A DNA stretch of 64,000 bases, taken from positions 1-64,000 of the forward strand of contig NZ_NISY01000008.1 of the NCBI RefSeq assembly GCF_007595705.1, in the 5' to 3' direction. The stretch's first letter is position 1, and each line of letters starts with the position of its first letter. The stretch is from Streptomyces sp. SAJ15. GTDB taxonomy: Bacteria > Actinomycetota > Actinomycetes > Streptomycetales > Streptomycetaceae. Shown here in pieces: positions 17,496 through 25,826 of this stretch. The translations under genes and the position numbers were made by a program. Below the pieces are notes generated by a model. It was given only the letters and a program-made list of their open reading frames with translations, was not told the origin of the DNA and searched no databases.

Positions 17496-17600
17496 TCAGC
17501 GCAGGGCGGTGATCAGCCGCTCCAGGTCAGACTCGGTCGCGGCCAGCGGGGTGAGGATGGTGTCGATGAGGTGCCGCCAGCGTCGTGCCGAGACCGATTT
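17496..17600 (-). pseudogene. C-terminal remnant of an unidentified minus-strand gene
   Basis: The last ~35 codons of a reading frame (RRWRHLIDTILTPLAATESD, ending LERLITALR) have protein-like character but nothing coherent upstream, where an AraC remnant on the other strand begins. It looks like the truncated tail of a lost gene. Family not recognised. Confidence 0.35.
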
Positions 17601-17654
17601 CGTCAGGCGCCGCGAGTTCACGTACCAGTGACGGCAGCGCGGACGCCGAGGCAC

Positions 17655-17986
17655 ATCGAGCAGGCCGACCCCGAGTTGCGACACCTCGGCGATCCCTCCC
17701 TGTCTCCCAAGACCGTCGCCGCCGCTCATCAGATCTCCGTGAGCTACTGCACCAGGTGTGCGACGCTCAGGGGGTGTCGGTCGCGGCCTGGATCCGCCGG
17801 AGTCGTCTGGAGCGGTGTCGCCGGGACCTGGTCGACCCGTTGCTCCGGTCACGCCCGATCCACGCCATCGCCTGGAAGTGGGGACTCACCGACCCGGCGC
17901 ACTTCAGCCGCTCCTTCCGTGTCGTCGCCTACGGGATGTCCCCCCGGGATTACCGCAGGCTCGCCACGGAACCGGTGCACGGATAG
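17655..17986 (+). pseudogene. AraC-family regulator C-terminal remnant with a frameshift
   Basis: One frame reads LGDPSLSPKTVAAAHQISVS; after about 17748 the next frame continues HQVCDAQGVSVAAWIRRSRL and ends with DPAHFSRSFRVVAYGMSPRD. Together these are the two helix-turn-helix units of an AraC DNA-binding domain. Inserting one C near 17748 (restoring SYLHQV) joins the frames, so a single-base deletion is implied. The N-terminal sensory domain is missing, so the gene is dead even if the frameshift is a sequencing error. Confidence 0.75.
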
Positions 17987-18220
17987 GCAAGTACTGCGCA
18001 CTGCTCGTCAAGGACTCCGGTGGCGCGGCCGGGCAGACTCGTTCGCGCCGGACAACCGCCGGCAATCGCCGGGTAACCGGTGACGACGGGGGTGATTCTC
18101 AGCAGCTGGAACGCGAGGTGACCTGGCGCAGTGTCAGTGCCGACCGCGAGGGTGACTCCCTTGCCCCAAGACCGCCGCGCCGACGTTGTCGACCGCGCTG
18201 TCGGTCGCCCTGTCGACCGC

Positions 18221-18247
18221 GTCGACGGCGTCGACGGCGTCGACGAT
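18221..18247. repeat. three 9-bp GTCGACGGC-type repeats upstream of lanKC
   Basis: GTCGACGGC, GTCGACGGC and GTCGACGAT follow each other, with further GTCGACC and GTCGAAC motifs on both sides (18188-18270). They sit 65-90 bases before the lanKC start, within its leader or promoter. They may be a regulator site or simply low-complexity sequence. Confidence 0.5.
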
Positions 18248-18311
18248 CGCGCCGTGGACCGCGTCGAACCCGTGACGGCACCGTTCATCACAGGAACGAG
18301 AGGTGTTGACC

Positions 18312-20957
18312 ATGGACATCCGCTACCCGGCGTACTGCCTGGCCAGCGCCCGTTACTACGAGGCACCGGAGCGGGCTCCCTCGGACGACGGATCCGGTGC
18401 GTTCGGTGACGCTGTGGCGCTCGCGCCGGGATGGCGGCGCTCGGCTGACGGCCAGTGGATCTACTGCCTGCCGTCCGGCTCCGGCCACGGTCCCGGCCAG
18501 GACCTTCCCGCACAAGGATGGAAGATCCACGTCTCCGCCACCCTCGACAACGCGATCGCCGTGTTGAAGACCATCTCCGCCTACTGTGTCCAGCACGGCA
18601 TAGCCTTCAAGTTTCTCCCCAGCCGGCCGGTCCTCATGATGCGGAACGCGAAGTACGCCCCGCGTGAATCCAGCGGCAAGTTCATCACCCTGTACCCGCG
18701 GGACACCCAGGTGCTCCACCGCACGCTGCGCGAACTGGACCGGGAGCTGGGCGGAACACCGGCTCCGTACATCCTCAGCGATCTGCGCTGGAACCGCGGG
18801 CCGCTGTACGTACGCTACGGAGCCTTCAGCAGGCGCTATACCTACAGCGATGAGGGCGCGCTGACCCCCGCCGTCGCACGGCCCGACGGTCGCCTGGTGA
18901 TCGATCACCGGGAGCCGCGGTTCATCGTCCCCGACTGGGTCACCGTGCCGGGCTTCCTCGCCGAGGCCGCCAGCCGGCGGACCGCCGCCACGCGCCCCGA
19001 AGACTTTCCCTTCGACATCCTCGACGTGCTGCACTTCTCCAACGGCGGAGGGGTCTATACGGCCAGGCGCCGCAGGGACGGGACGGAACTGGTGCTGAAG
19101 GAGGGGCGGCCGCATGCCGGGCTGGACGGCGGCGGCCGGGACGCGGCCACGCGACTACGCGCCGAATACGCCGTTCTGTCCGCTCTGCGTGGGGTCCCGG
19201 GGGTACCCCGGGCACACGGCCTGTGGCCCCTGGGCGGCCACGAGTTCCTGGCGATGGAACACGTCGCTGGTGTCTCCCTGCACTCCTGGCTGTCGCGCAA
19301 CTACCTCAACCTCAGGACCGCGAACGACCGCACCGGAGCGGCCGAGTACCAGGAAGCGGCGCACCACATACTCGACCAGATCGAAGAGACGGTCACCTCG
19401 ATCAACGCCCGCGGATACGCGTTCAACGATCTACACCCGGGCAACATCATGGTCGACGACGACCTCCGCGTGTCGTTGATCGACTTCGAAGCGGCGGCGC
19501 CGCTCGACGAACGGCGCCGGCTCGGCGCCCCCGGCTTCGCCGCGCCCGATCACCTCCGCGGAGCCGACGCCGACGGCTACTCGCTGAACGCGGTCCGACT
19601 GTTCCTCTACGTTCCCCTCAGCTCCCTCCTGTCACTGTGCCCGGCCAAGGCCACCACCTTGATCGAACGGGCGAGATCACGCCTCAACCTCGGCGAGGAG
19701 GAGTCCAGCGCCCTCCTCAAGGGGCTCACCGTCGCCGAACCACCGGCCTCCGGGCTGGACCCGACGAGCACGGAACTCGAGTTCACCTCGGCCGCGGGCC
19801 CATGGGACCGGCACCTGACCGCGCTCATCGACTCCATCACGGCCTCGGCGACACCGGATCGCGACGACCGGTTGTTCCCGGGAGACATCAACCAGTTCTC
19901 GCTGGGCGGGGGCGGAGTGGCGTTCGGAGCCGCCGGGGTGGTCGCGGCGGTGCACGCGGCGGGAGGCGACGTGGACCCTTGGGTTCCGTGGCTCACCGCG
20001 GACGCCCGCCGGAACCGTCACGCACGCCTGGGGCTGTATGACGGCGTGGCCGGCATCTGCCACGTCCTCCAGGACGTCGGCCACGGGGAGGAGGCGCGCA
20101 CGCTGTTCGACGGCTACGCCCACGCCTTTGAGACGGTACGCGGCGTGAAGCTCTTCGACGGGCAGGCGGGAATAGGCCTGACATGCCTGGACTTCTACCG
20201 CAGGACCGGTGACCCCAAGCACCTGGCGCGCGCCGAGCGCGCGGCAGCCATGGTGGCGACCGCGGTCGACCGTGGAGTCTTCACGGTCGACACGGACGTC
20301 GCGCTGGCGGAGTCGGTGCGACGGGACCGGCGTGGCAACGCCGTGGAGAACTTCTCCGGCGGCCTGCTGTACGGCTGGTCCGGGCCGGCCCTGTTCATGG
20401 TCAGGATGTACGAGGTCACCGGGGCGGAACGCTGGCTGCGGACCGCGCTCGACGGGGTCCACCGGGACCTGGACACGTGTGAGCCGATGCCGGACGGCAC
20501 GTCGCAGATGAGGAACGGTGGGCGGGTCCTGCCCTACCTGGCCACCGGAAGCGCCGGGGTCGCCCTCGTCTGTGACCTGGTACTGCGCCATGTGGCCGAC
20601 GATCGGCTGCGGAGCGCCGTTCCGTCACTGAGCCTGGCCTGCGCGACCGACTTCTGCATCGGCTGCGGGCTGTTCAACGGGCAAGCGGGGCTTGTCTACG
20701 CCCTGCGCCACATGGCTCCCCGGCTCGACTGGCCCGATCTGAGCGACCGGATCGACACCGCGGTCCAGGCGCTCAACCTGTTCGCGCTCACGGACGAGCA
20801 CGGACTCGTCTTCCCCGGCGAGCAGAACATGCGCGCGTCCATGGATCTGGCCACCGGATCCGCGGGAGTGCTGCGCCTGCTGAGTGTGCTCACGGGCCGC
20901 ACCGCGGACATCCTCCCGTTCCTCGAACCGCGGCGATGGGACTCCGTCGCGCGCTGA
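18312..20957 (+). CDS. lanKC: class III lanthipeptide synthetase LanKC
   Basis: An 881-residue three-domain enzyme. Residues ~1-210 form the phosphothreonine/serine lyase part (MDIRYPAYCLASARYYEAPE). Residues ~215-500 are a Ser/Thr-kinase-like domain with VLKEGRPH (ATP lysine), AFNDLHPGN near 372 (catalytic loop) and LIDFEAA near 390 (metal-binding DFE). Residues ~540-870 are a LanC-like cyclase with FDGQAGIGL, GLLYGWSGPALF and IGCGLFNGQAGL, lacking the Cys-Cys-His zinc ligands, as usual in class III. It phosphorylates Ser/Thr of the precursor, eliminates phosphate and closes lanthionine or labionin rings. The ATG at 18312 has GAGAGG upstream. The precursor gene starts 85 bases after its stop. 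Confidence 0.95.
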   Translation: MDIRYPAYCLASARYYEAPERAPSDDGSGAFGDAVALAPGWRRSADGQWIYCLPSGSGHGPGQDLPAQGWKIHVSATLDNAIAVLKTISAYCVQHGIAFKFLPSRPVLMMRNAKYAPRESSGKFITLYPRDTQVLHRTLRELDRELGGTPAPYILSDLRWNRGPLYVRYGAFSRRYTYSDEGALTPAVARPDGRLVIDHREPRFIVPDWVTVPGFLAEAASRRTAATRPEDFPFDILDVLHFSNGGGVYTARRRRDGTELVLKEGRPHAGLDGGGRDAATRLRAEYAVLSALRGVPGVPRAHGLWPLGGHEFLAMEHVAGVSLHSWLSRNYLNLRTANDRTGAAEYQEAAHHILDQIEETVTSINARGYAFNDLHPGNIMVDDDLRVSLIDFEAAAPLDERRRLGAPGFAAPDHLRGADADGYSLNAVRLFLYVPLSSLLSLCPAKATTLIERARSRLNLGEEESSALLKGLTVAEPPASGLDPTSTELEFTSAAGPWDRHLTALIDSITASATPDRDDRLFPGDINQFSLGGGGVAFGAAGVVAAVHAAGGDVDPWVPWLTADARRNRHARLGLYDGVAGICHVLQDVGHGEEARTLFDGYAHAFETVRGVKLFDGQAGIGLTCLDFYRRTGDPKHLARAERAAAMVATAVDRGVFTVDTDVALAESVRRDRRGNAVENFSGGLLYGWSGPALFMVRMYEVTGAERWLRTALDGVHRDLDTCEPMPDGTSQMRNGGRVLPYLATGSAGVALVCDLVLRHVADDRLRSAVPSLSLACATDFCIGCGLFNGQAGLVYALRHMAPRLDWPDLSDRIDTAVQALNLFALTDEHGLVFPGEQNMRASMDLATGSAGVLRLLSVLTGRTADILPFLEPRRWDSVAR

Positions 20958-20959
20958 GG

Positions 20960-20977
20960 CTTGGCCGCATGGCCAAG
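20960..20977 (+). promoter_or_regulatory. 7-bp hairpin between lanKC and the precursor gene
   Basis: CTTGGCC-GCAT-GGCCAAG lies one base after the lanKC stop codon region and 65 bases before lanA. It could partly terminate or stabilise the transcript so that precursor and synthetase are made at different levels. No U-tract. Confidence 0.5.
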
Positions 20978-21042
20978 GCACCGTCGCACACCACACCGTC
21001 AGGGCAACACGCCGTCGACGAGAAAGAGGGGAGGTGTACAGG

Positions 21043-21162
21043 ATGTCTGACTTCGTTCTCAGCCTGCAGGGCATGTCGTCGTCGGAGTCGGAGAGCGAGA
21101 ACTTCGGCAGCGACTTCACCACGGTCCTTTGCGGGCGCAGCTGGTGGAGCATCACCTGCTGA
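21043..21162 (+). CDS. lanA: class III lanthipeptide precursor peptide (LanA)
   Basis: A 39-residue peptide starting at an ATG with GGGGAGG nine bases upstream. The leader (residues 1-22) begins MSDFVLSLQGM, carrying the SLQ-type recognition motif of class III leaders, followed by an acidic Ser/Glu-rich run. The core (residues ~23-39) is SDFTTVLCGRSWWSITC. It fits two ring motifs: Ser23-x2-Thr26-x3-Cys30 and Ser33-x2-Ser36-x2-Cys39, where the Ser-x2-Ser-x(2-5)-Cys pattern makes labionin or lanthionine rings. This is the layout of SapB/AmfS-like peptides but with two adjacent tryptophans in ring two. Cleavage after NFG is inferred. Confidence 0.92.
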   Translation: MSDFVLSLQGMSSSESESENFGSDFTTVLCGRSWWSITC

Positions 21163-21171
21163 GCCGACGCG

Positions 21172-21209
21172 GCGGTGGGTGGGGAGGCGACCGGCACCCC
21201 ACCCACCGC
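21172..21209 (+). terminator. perfect 13-bp stem-loop after lanA (terminator/attenuator)
   Basis: Arms 21172-21184 (GCGGTGGGTGGGG) and 21197-21209 pair perfectly with a 12-base loop. It starts ten bases after the lanA stop and ends 44 bases before the FAD enzyme gene. It probably ends most transcripts after lanA, giving excess precursor message, with partial read-through into the oxidoreductase gene. Confidence 0.7.
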
Positions 21210-21253
21210 ACGCACCAGTGGCGACACGTCGGTACCGATGGAGGAAGACACGC

Positions 21254-23317
21254 ATGGCAGAGGAGCCGACAGGCGCTCGACCATGGCTGCGACGGAGGGC
21301 GGGAATCGCCGTCATCGGCGCGGGTCCACGGGGAACCTCACTGCTGGAGCGGCTCGTCGCCAACATCGAGGAGTGTGCCCCCGGGATCGACCTGGACATT
21401 CATGTCATCGACCCCTGGCCGCCCGGCGGTGGACAGGTATGGCGGCGGGAGCAGCCGGCTCTGCTCTGGTCCAACACCCGCGCCGACGAATGCACTCTCT
21501 TCCCCGATGACGCCTCGCGCTGCGAGGGACCGGTCGTCACCGGCCCCAGCCTCGCCGCATGGGCGCGGGAGCTCACTCGGGGGACCCTGGCTCAGCCCGC
21601 CGCCTTCGCGCCGAGCGACACCACCCGTATCGAGGCCTCCCACATGCACGACGGATGGTTCGCCACCCGCTCGACGGTGGGCGACTACCTGTCCTGGGCC
21701 TTCTGGCGCGCCGTGGAGAGCGCGCCACCGAACACCGCCGTGTGGGTCCACCCGATGCGAGCGGTGGACGTGCGGGAGTCGGACGAGGGAGGGCAACGCG
21801 TGGTGTTCGACAACGGGCGTGCCCCGCTGGACGTGGCTGTCGTGCTCCTCGCCCAAGGGAACACCGCCGTCGCTCCGCACCCCCTCGAACGCCGGCTTGC
21901 GACCCATGCCCGGACTCACCGACTGCACTACACGGCCGCGGCGTCCACGGCCGATGTCCGCCTGGACGGCATCGAGCCGGGTGAACCGCTGATCGCCCGA
22001 GGGCTCGGGCTGGCCTTCGTCGACGTCATGGTCCTTCTCACCTCCGGCCGAGGGGGGACGTTCCACCGTGACGAGGCGGGAGAGCTGCGCTATGCGCCCT
22101 CCGGGCGGGAGCCCGTCATCTTCGCCGGGTCCCGCCGGGGAGTGCCCTTCGACGGCAAGTTCCGCTACACGCTGCCAGCCGGGCCTCCCGTACTGCCCCG
22201 CCATTTCCGCGCGGAGGCGGTGGCCGCGCTCGGCCGTGGGCCGGTGGACTTCACCAGAGACCTGTGGCCCTTGATCTCACGGGAGCTCGCCGAGGCGGGC
22301 TACCGCGAACTCGCTCGTTCCCACCCTGAGCGGCTGGCTGTCGGACCGCGCACGTTCCTGGCTCGGATCGACGCCTTCACCGGCGACGGAACCCGGTTCG
22401 CGGAATGGGCCGCGGACATGGTCCCCTCGCCGGAAGACCGCCTCGACGTCGACGGGTGGGGCCGCCCGCTGGAGGGTCTCCACTTCGCCGGTCCGGCGGC
22501 GTTGCAGTCATGGATGCACGCCTACCTCGCCACGCACGTGGAGCGGGTCCGCGACCAGCGCCACAGCGCCCATCTGGCCGTGGTGCACGCCGTCTCCTCG
22601 GTCGTTCGCATCCTCGGCACACTGCTGGAGGACGGGCGGCTCTCCGTCGGTCCGGGCAGTGAGGATCTGGCCGCCTTCCTGGATTTCTGCCGCTTCCGCA
22701 CCAGCGGCCCACCGAGTGCGCGACTGGAACAGATGTTGGCCCTGGCGCGCGCAGGGATCGTACGATTTCTCGGTGCCGGCACCCATATCACTGCCGAGGG
22801 CGGAGTCTTCCGGGCTGGTTCGCCCACCGTCGAGGGGACCGTGGAAGCGCGGGCATTGATCGAAGCGCGCCTGCCCGCCCGATCGCTGTCCCGGGTCACG
22901 GATCCCCTGCTGTCGAGCCTCCTACGTCGGCGAGAGATCGGGGAACTGGTCCGGGCCGACACGCCGACAGGCCGGCGCTACCCGACGGGGCGACTCGATG
23001 TCGACCCCGTCGACCGGCGGTTGCGCCGCGCGGACGGCAGCCTCGATCCCCATCGTTTCAGCGTGGACAGCGCGGACTTTCCCCGGCCCGGCGACGGCAC
23101 CGACTTCTTCCGCGGAAACGACATGGTGGCCCGGACCGCGCTCCGGGCGCTGCGGGACCGTGCCGTGGCCGCCGGGCCCCCGGGCGACTGCGCCACGGCG
23201 ACGCCCATCACGCCCACCACCATCGCCGGCCCTCCGACCGATCTCGCTGCGGCGAGGTCTGCCCCACCCGCTGCCGGTTCGCGCCGGTCGGGCGTCGGCG
23301 TCGACCCCGGCGCGTAG
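21254..23317 (+). CDS. FAD/NAD(P)-binding protein, probable lanthipeptide tailoring enzyme
   Basis: A 687-residue protein with an N-terminal dinucleotide-binding motif IAVIGAGPRGTSLLERL (residues ~16-32), then PWPPGGGQVWRR and WSNTRADECTLFPDD, matching the FAD-NAD(P)-binding family PF13454. A second conserved block is EPLIARGLGLAFVDVMVLLT. The last ~70 residues are Pro/Ala-rich and probably disordered. The ATG at 21254 follows GGAGG. It is co-directional with lanKC and lanA, so it may oxidise the peptide (for example at Trp or Cys) or a pathway partner. Members of this family also occur outside lanthipeptide loci, so the tailoring role is inference. Confidence 0.75.
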   Translation: MAEEPTGARPWLRRRAGIAVIGAGPRGTSLLERLVANIEECAPGIDLDIHVIDPWPPGGGQVWRREQPALLWSNTRADECTLFPDDASRCEGPVVTGPSLAAWARELTRGTLAQPAAFAPSDTTRIEASHMHDGWFATRSTVGDYLSWAFWRAVESAPPNTAVWVHPMRAVDVRESDEGGQRVVFDNGRAPLDVAVVLLAQGNTAVAPHPLERRLATHARTHRLHYTAAASTADVRLDGIEPGEPLIARGLGLAFVDVMVLLTSGRGGTFHRDEAGELRYAPSGREPVIFAGSRRGVPFDGKFRYTLPAGPPVLPRHFRAEAVAALGRGPVDFTRDLWPLISRELAEAGYRELARSHPERLAVGPRTFLARIDAFTGDGTRFAEWAADMVPSPEDRLDVDGWGRPLEGLHFAGPAALQSWMHAYLATHVERVRDQRHSAHLAVVHAVSSVVRILGTLLEDGRLSVGPGSEDLAAFLDFCRFRTSGPPSARLEQMLALARAGIVRFLGAGTHITAEGGVFRAGSPTVEGTVEARALIEARLPARSLSRVTDPLLSSLLRRREIGELVRADTPTGRRYPTGRLDVDPVDRRLRRADGSLDPHRFSVDSADFPRPGDGTDFFRGNDMVARTALRALRDRAVAAGPPGDCATATPITPTTIAGPPTDLAAARSAPPAAGSRRSGVGVDPGA

Positions 23318-23408
23318 GTGGCGTGTCACCAGCCGCAACCACCGTCCGAGACCTCGGGCCTCAGGCCACGTCCCGGCTAGCGCGTGTCCGGAGGCCGGCC
23401 AGTGGCCG

Positions 23409-23651
23409 GTCGTGGCGTTCGACATCGGCCCCTACCGCAGCGACGCCCTGCTGCTCACCGCCGACGGCATCACCCACGTCGAACTCTCCCACCGCACCGC
23501 CCAGACCCTGGCTGAGAAGGTCAGCTCCTTCCACCAAGCGCCGCATACCGCCACTTCGGGCGAGAGCGGAGAGCAGCGGCGCCAAGCGCAGGCCGTCATG
23601 ACCCGGGCCCTGGAGTGGCTGTGGGATGCCGCCGCCGGACCCGCCCGCTGA
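23409..23651 (+). pseudogene. C-terminal scrap of a CHAT/TPR-type protein
   Basis: The frame reads VVAFDIGPYRSDALLLTADG, followed by HVELSHRTAQTLAEKV and MTRALEWLWDAAAGP, then a stop. This resembles the start of the CHAT-protease region of large actinobacterial TPR-CHAT proteins, which normally continue for several hundred residues. No start codon with a ribosome site and no catalytic His/Cys part remain. It is a fragment next to the tRNA-like att remnant. Confidence 0.55.
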
Positions 23652-23685
23652 GCTGGAGCCTTACGCTCCGCCAGCGGGCTTCTCG

Positions 23686-23732
23686 CACCGTCGGGACGAC
23701 AGCATCTGAACCTGCGACCCCTTGGCCCCCAG
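23686..23732 (-). other. tRNA-Pro(GGG) 3'-end remnant, possible att site (left)
   Basis: Read on the minus strand these 47 bases match the anticodon loop to acceptor end of tRNA-Pro(GGG). They are identical at 44 of 47 positions to 47927-47973, in the same orientation. One change breaks the T-stem and the 5' half of a tRNA is absent, so it is not a functional tRNA. Such 3'-end duplications are left by integrases that use tRNA genes. Confidence 0.7.
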
Positions 23733-23783
23733 CTCAGCCGGCAGGAGCCTTAGCGGGATCCCACGCACTCACGCAGCAGATCG

Positions 23784-24440
23784 TCAGCTTCCGGCCGTGG
23801 CGAGTTTCGCTGCGAAGCCGAGGAACAGGGCACCGGCTCCCGCGGTGAGTCCGGAGGACAGGCGCCTGCGGCGGCTGAACAGTGCGGACAGGTAGGTGCC
23901 GCCGAAGATCAAGACCGTGATGTAACAGACGCTCATCGCCTGGTAGACCAGCGCGAGCAGTCCGAAGGACAGCATCGGGTGCGGATAGGCCGGGTCCACG
24001 AACTGGGCGAAGAACGACATGAAGAACAAGATCGCCTTGGGGTTCAGCAGCGTGATCAGCACCGACCTGCGGAACGGGCGCTCAACGCCGGTCCCCTCAT
24101 CGTCGGACCGCGGGGCAGTCGAGGGCGACTCGCCGCGCGTTCGCCAGGTGGTCCACGCTCCCCGGAGCATGTCCACGGCGATCCACCCGAGGTAGCCGGC
24201 CCCCGCGTACTTCACCACGGCGAACGCCACCGGGTTCGTCCTCAGCAGCGACGCGACGCCCGCCGCCGTCAGCAGCATGAGGACCATCTCGCCGAGGAAG
24301 ACTCCCGCCGCCGCACGATAGCCCGTCCGCACCCCACGCCGCACTGCCACCGACAGCGTGTACAGCGAGCTCGGCCCAGGCAGCAGAATGATCAGGAGAG
24401 TGCCCAGCGCGTAGGTAGGCAGATTCGCCACTCCCAGCAT
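23784..24440 (-). CDS. LysE-family amino acid exporter
   Basis: A 218-residue membrane protein with about six hydrophobic segments. The N-terminus has the LysE/RhtB signature LLIILLPGPSSLYTLSVAVR and the mid-part has LITLLNPKAILFFMSFFAQF, as in YeaS/LeuE-like exporters. It carries an acidic cytoplasmic loop near residue 110. It should export amino acids by proton exchange; the substrate cannot be read. It stands alone on the minus strand. Confidence 0.88.
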   Translation of the reverse strand: MLGVANLPTYALGTLLIILLPGPSSLYTLSVAVRRGVRTGYRAAAGVFLGEMVLMLLTAAGVASLLRTNPVAFAVVKYAGAGYLGWIAVDMLRGAWTTWRTRGESPSTAPRSDDEGTGVERPFRRSVLITLLNPKAILFFMSFFAQFVDPAYPHPMLSFGLLALVYQAMSVCYITVLIFGGTYLSALFSRRRRLSSGLTAGAGALFLGFAAKLATAGS

Positions 24441-24946
24441 CGGTCCCGCTCCGCTCCCCGGCTGTCCGCTCGGCCGCCGGACACCACTGAATCTCGTCAG
24501 GCTATGACATCAGACCACACATAGAGGACAGCCGACCGGTCGAGAGTCCGACTGAAGCGTCGTGGCCCGAACGCCTCCTCCGACAGGCTCACGCTGACTG
24601 CGCCCGCAGCCCTCACAGTGCGTCACAACCGGCAGATGGGGCGCCTCCGCCAACAGGTCGCAGAGCTTTGGAGGGGATACGGCCTTCGCCCGTGTCCCCC
24701 CCAAAGCCCTGATAGCAGGAACGGCCGCAGCCGTTCCCACGCGGCATGTCAGGTCTCCCCGCCCCATGCCCGCACCAACGACCTGGGCCGGGAGCAGTCA
24801 CCTGGGCGGCACAACACCTGCATGCCGAGCGTCCACCGGACTGGAGAGCACCTGTCCGTGGCCAGGGGCGCTACGCTCCCTCGCCACGAATTCATCCTTG
24901 CGGGGCTGTCAGCCGCGAAGGGAGTGGGCGCCGAAAAAGGCCAGCA
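24441..24946. other. intergenic stretch, no supported gene
   Basis: About 500 bases between two minus-strand genes. Frames on both strands are open for up to 110 codons but show no coherent protein features or good ribosome sites. It should hold the LysE promoter. It may be decayed coding sequence, but I cannot identify the source. Confidence 0.4.
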
Positions 24947-25462
24947 CTACCACTGCTGATTCGGCTGGCCTGTGCAGTCCCACTGTCGGACCGGGGCACC
25001 GTTGTCCGTCCGCCAGTCCGCGACCTCAAGACACTTGCCACTGTGCCTGTTGACAAGCTGCCATTGGGGGCCCGACCACCCGATCGACCACTCCTGATTC
25101 GGCTTGCCTGTGCAGTCCCACTGTCGGACCGGGGCACCGTTGTCCGTCCGCCAGTCCGCGACCTCAAGACACTTGCCACTGTGCTTGTTCACGACATCCA
25201 GGTAAGTGGGGTTCGTGTCGAAGTCGGCGAAGTACCAGGCTTGATTCAGCTGGTCTGAGCAGTCCCACTGACGGGCCGGAGCACCATTGTCCTTCCGCCA
25301 GTCCGCGATCTCGAGGCACTTGCCACTGTGACCGTTGACGAAAATCTCGGCCGCGCTGGCCGTTGCGGATGCGGGCGAGGACGGCAGGCACAGGGCCATG
25401 GCAGCGCCCGCCGCCGCTACTCCCACGGCTCTGCGGGCCGTACGGATGATGCCGTTTCTCAT
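24947..25462 (-). CDS. secreted ricin-type beta-trefoil lectin domain protein
   Basis: A 171-residue exported lectin. The signal peptide (residues 1-38, PSSPASATASAAE) is followed by three ~45-residue repeats, each with HSGKCLE(I/V)ADWR, WDC and a QxW element (NQAW, NQEW, NQQW), the hallmark of ricin B carbohydrate-binding modules. It ends exactly at the third QxW, so it is a single trefoil without an enzyme domain. Repeats two and three are almost identical at DNA level, indicating a recent internal duplication. It probably binds polysaccharide outside the cell. Confidence 0.88.
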   Translation of the reverse strand: MRNGIIRTARRAVGVAAAGAAMALCLPSSPASATASAAEIFVNGHSGKCLEIADWRKDNGAPARQWDCSDQLNQAWYFADFDTNPTYLDVVNKHSGKCLEVADWRTDNGAPVRQWDCTGKPNQEWSIGWSGPQWQLVNRHSGKCLEVADWRTDNGAPVRQWDCTGQPNQQW

Positions 25463-25562
25463 GGAGGTCCCCCCTGAACAGGGCCGGTGGTCCCGGCCTG
25501 AGACATATCTGGGTGGACCCTATCTTGATCTTGCTCGCCACGGGCGTCGTACCTGCGAGCAG

Positions 25563-25634
25563 CACCGAGCAGTCGCCACTCGCTACGACAAACGCGGCTT
25601 ACGTCTTCCTCGGCACCGCCACAGCAGCAAGACA
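25563..25634 (+). pseudogene. IS transposase C-terminal scrap with frameshift
   Basis: One frame reads HRAVATRYDKRG; after one extra T near 25597 the next frame reads YVFLGTATAA. Joined, these resemble the C-terminal ATRYDKRGYVFLGT segment common to transposases of several IS families. Nothing else of the element is visible and no inverted repeats are seen. Confidence 0.5.
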
Positions 25635-25721
25635 CTTGCGCGCCGGTCGGGTAGCCGGCCCGGCCTCCGGCCGGGGGTTCGCTGCGACAAAGGCAACGCA
25701 CCCGAAGGAGGAGAACCGAGC

Positions 25722-25826
25722 ATGACCGCTCGCCACCCCGCTCCTCACTGCGGCACCGACTGCAGCTGCGCCTCGGGCTGCAGCTATGGATGCCAGTCCG
25801 GTGGTCCCTGCAGCCGCGGAGGCTGA
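25722..25826 (+). CDS. 34-residue Cys-rich peptide, possible metal-binding or RiPP-like
   Basis: An ATG preceded by GAAGGAGGAG opens a 34-codon frame with six cysteines in CGTDCSCASGCSYGC and GGPC, two histidines near the N-terminus and a Gly/Ser-rich tail. The length and Cys spacing suggest a small metallothionein-like chelator or metal carrier; a modified peptide is possible. It lies 164 bases upstream of the metal-binding lipoprotein gene of the ABC importer, on the same strand. The strong ribosome site supports translation. Function is inference from composition and context. Confidence 0.65.
   Translation: MTARHPAPHCGTDCSCASGCSYGCQSGGPCSRGG

Noticed and set aside
18134..18319. Minus-strand ORF with a DAVDAVDAVD repeat opposite the lanKC leader
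   Set aside because: The repeat is the translation of the GTCGAC-rich patch; no ribosome site and it overlaps the lanKC start.
21254..23317. Calling the flavoprotein a tryptophan halogenase
   Set aside because: The core has two Trp, but I see no WxWxIP halogenase motif; only a general FAD/NAD(P)-binding call is supported.
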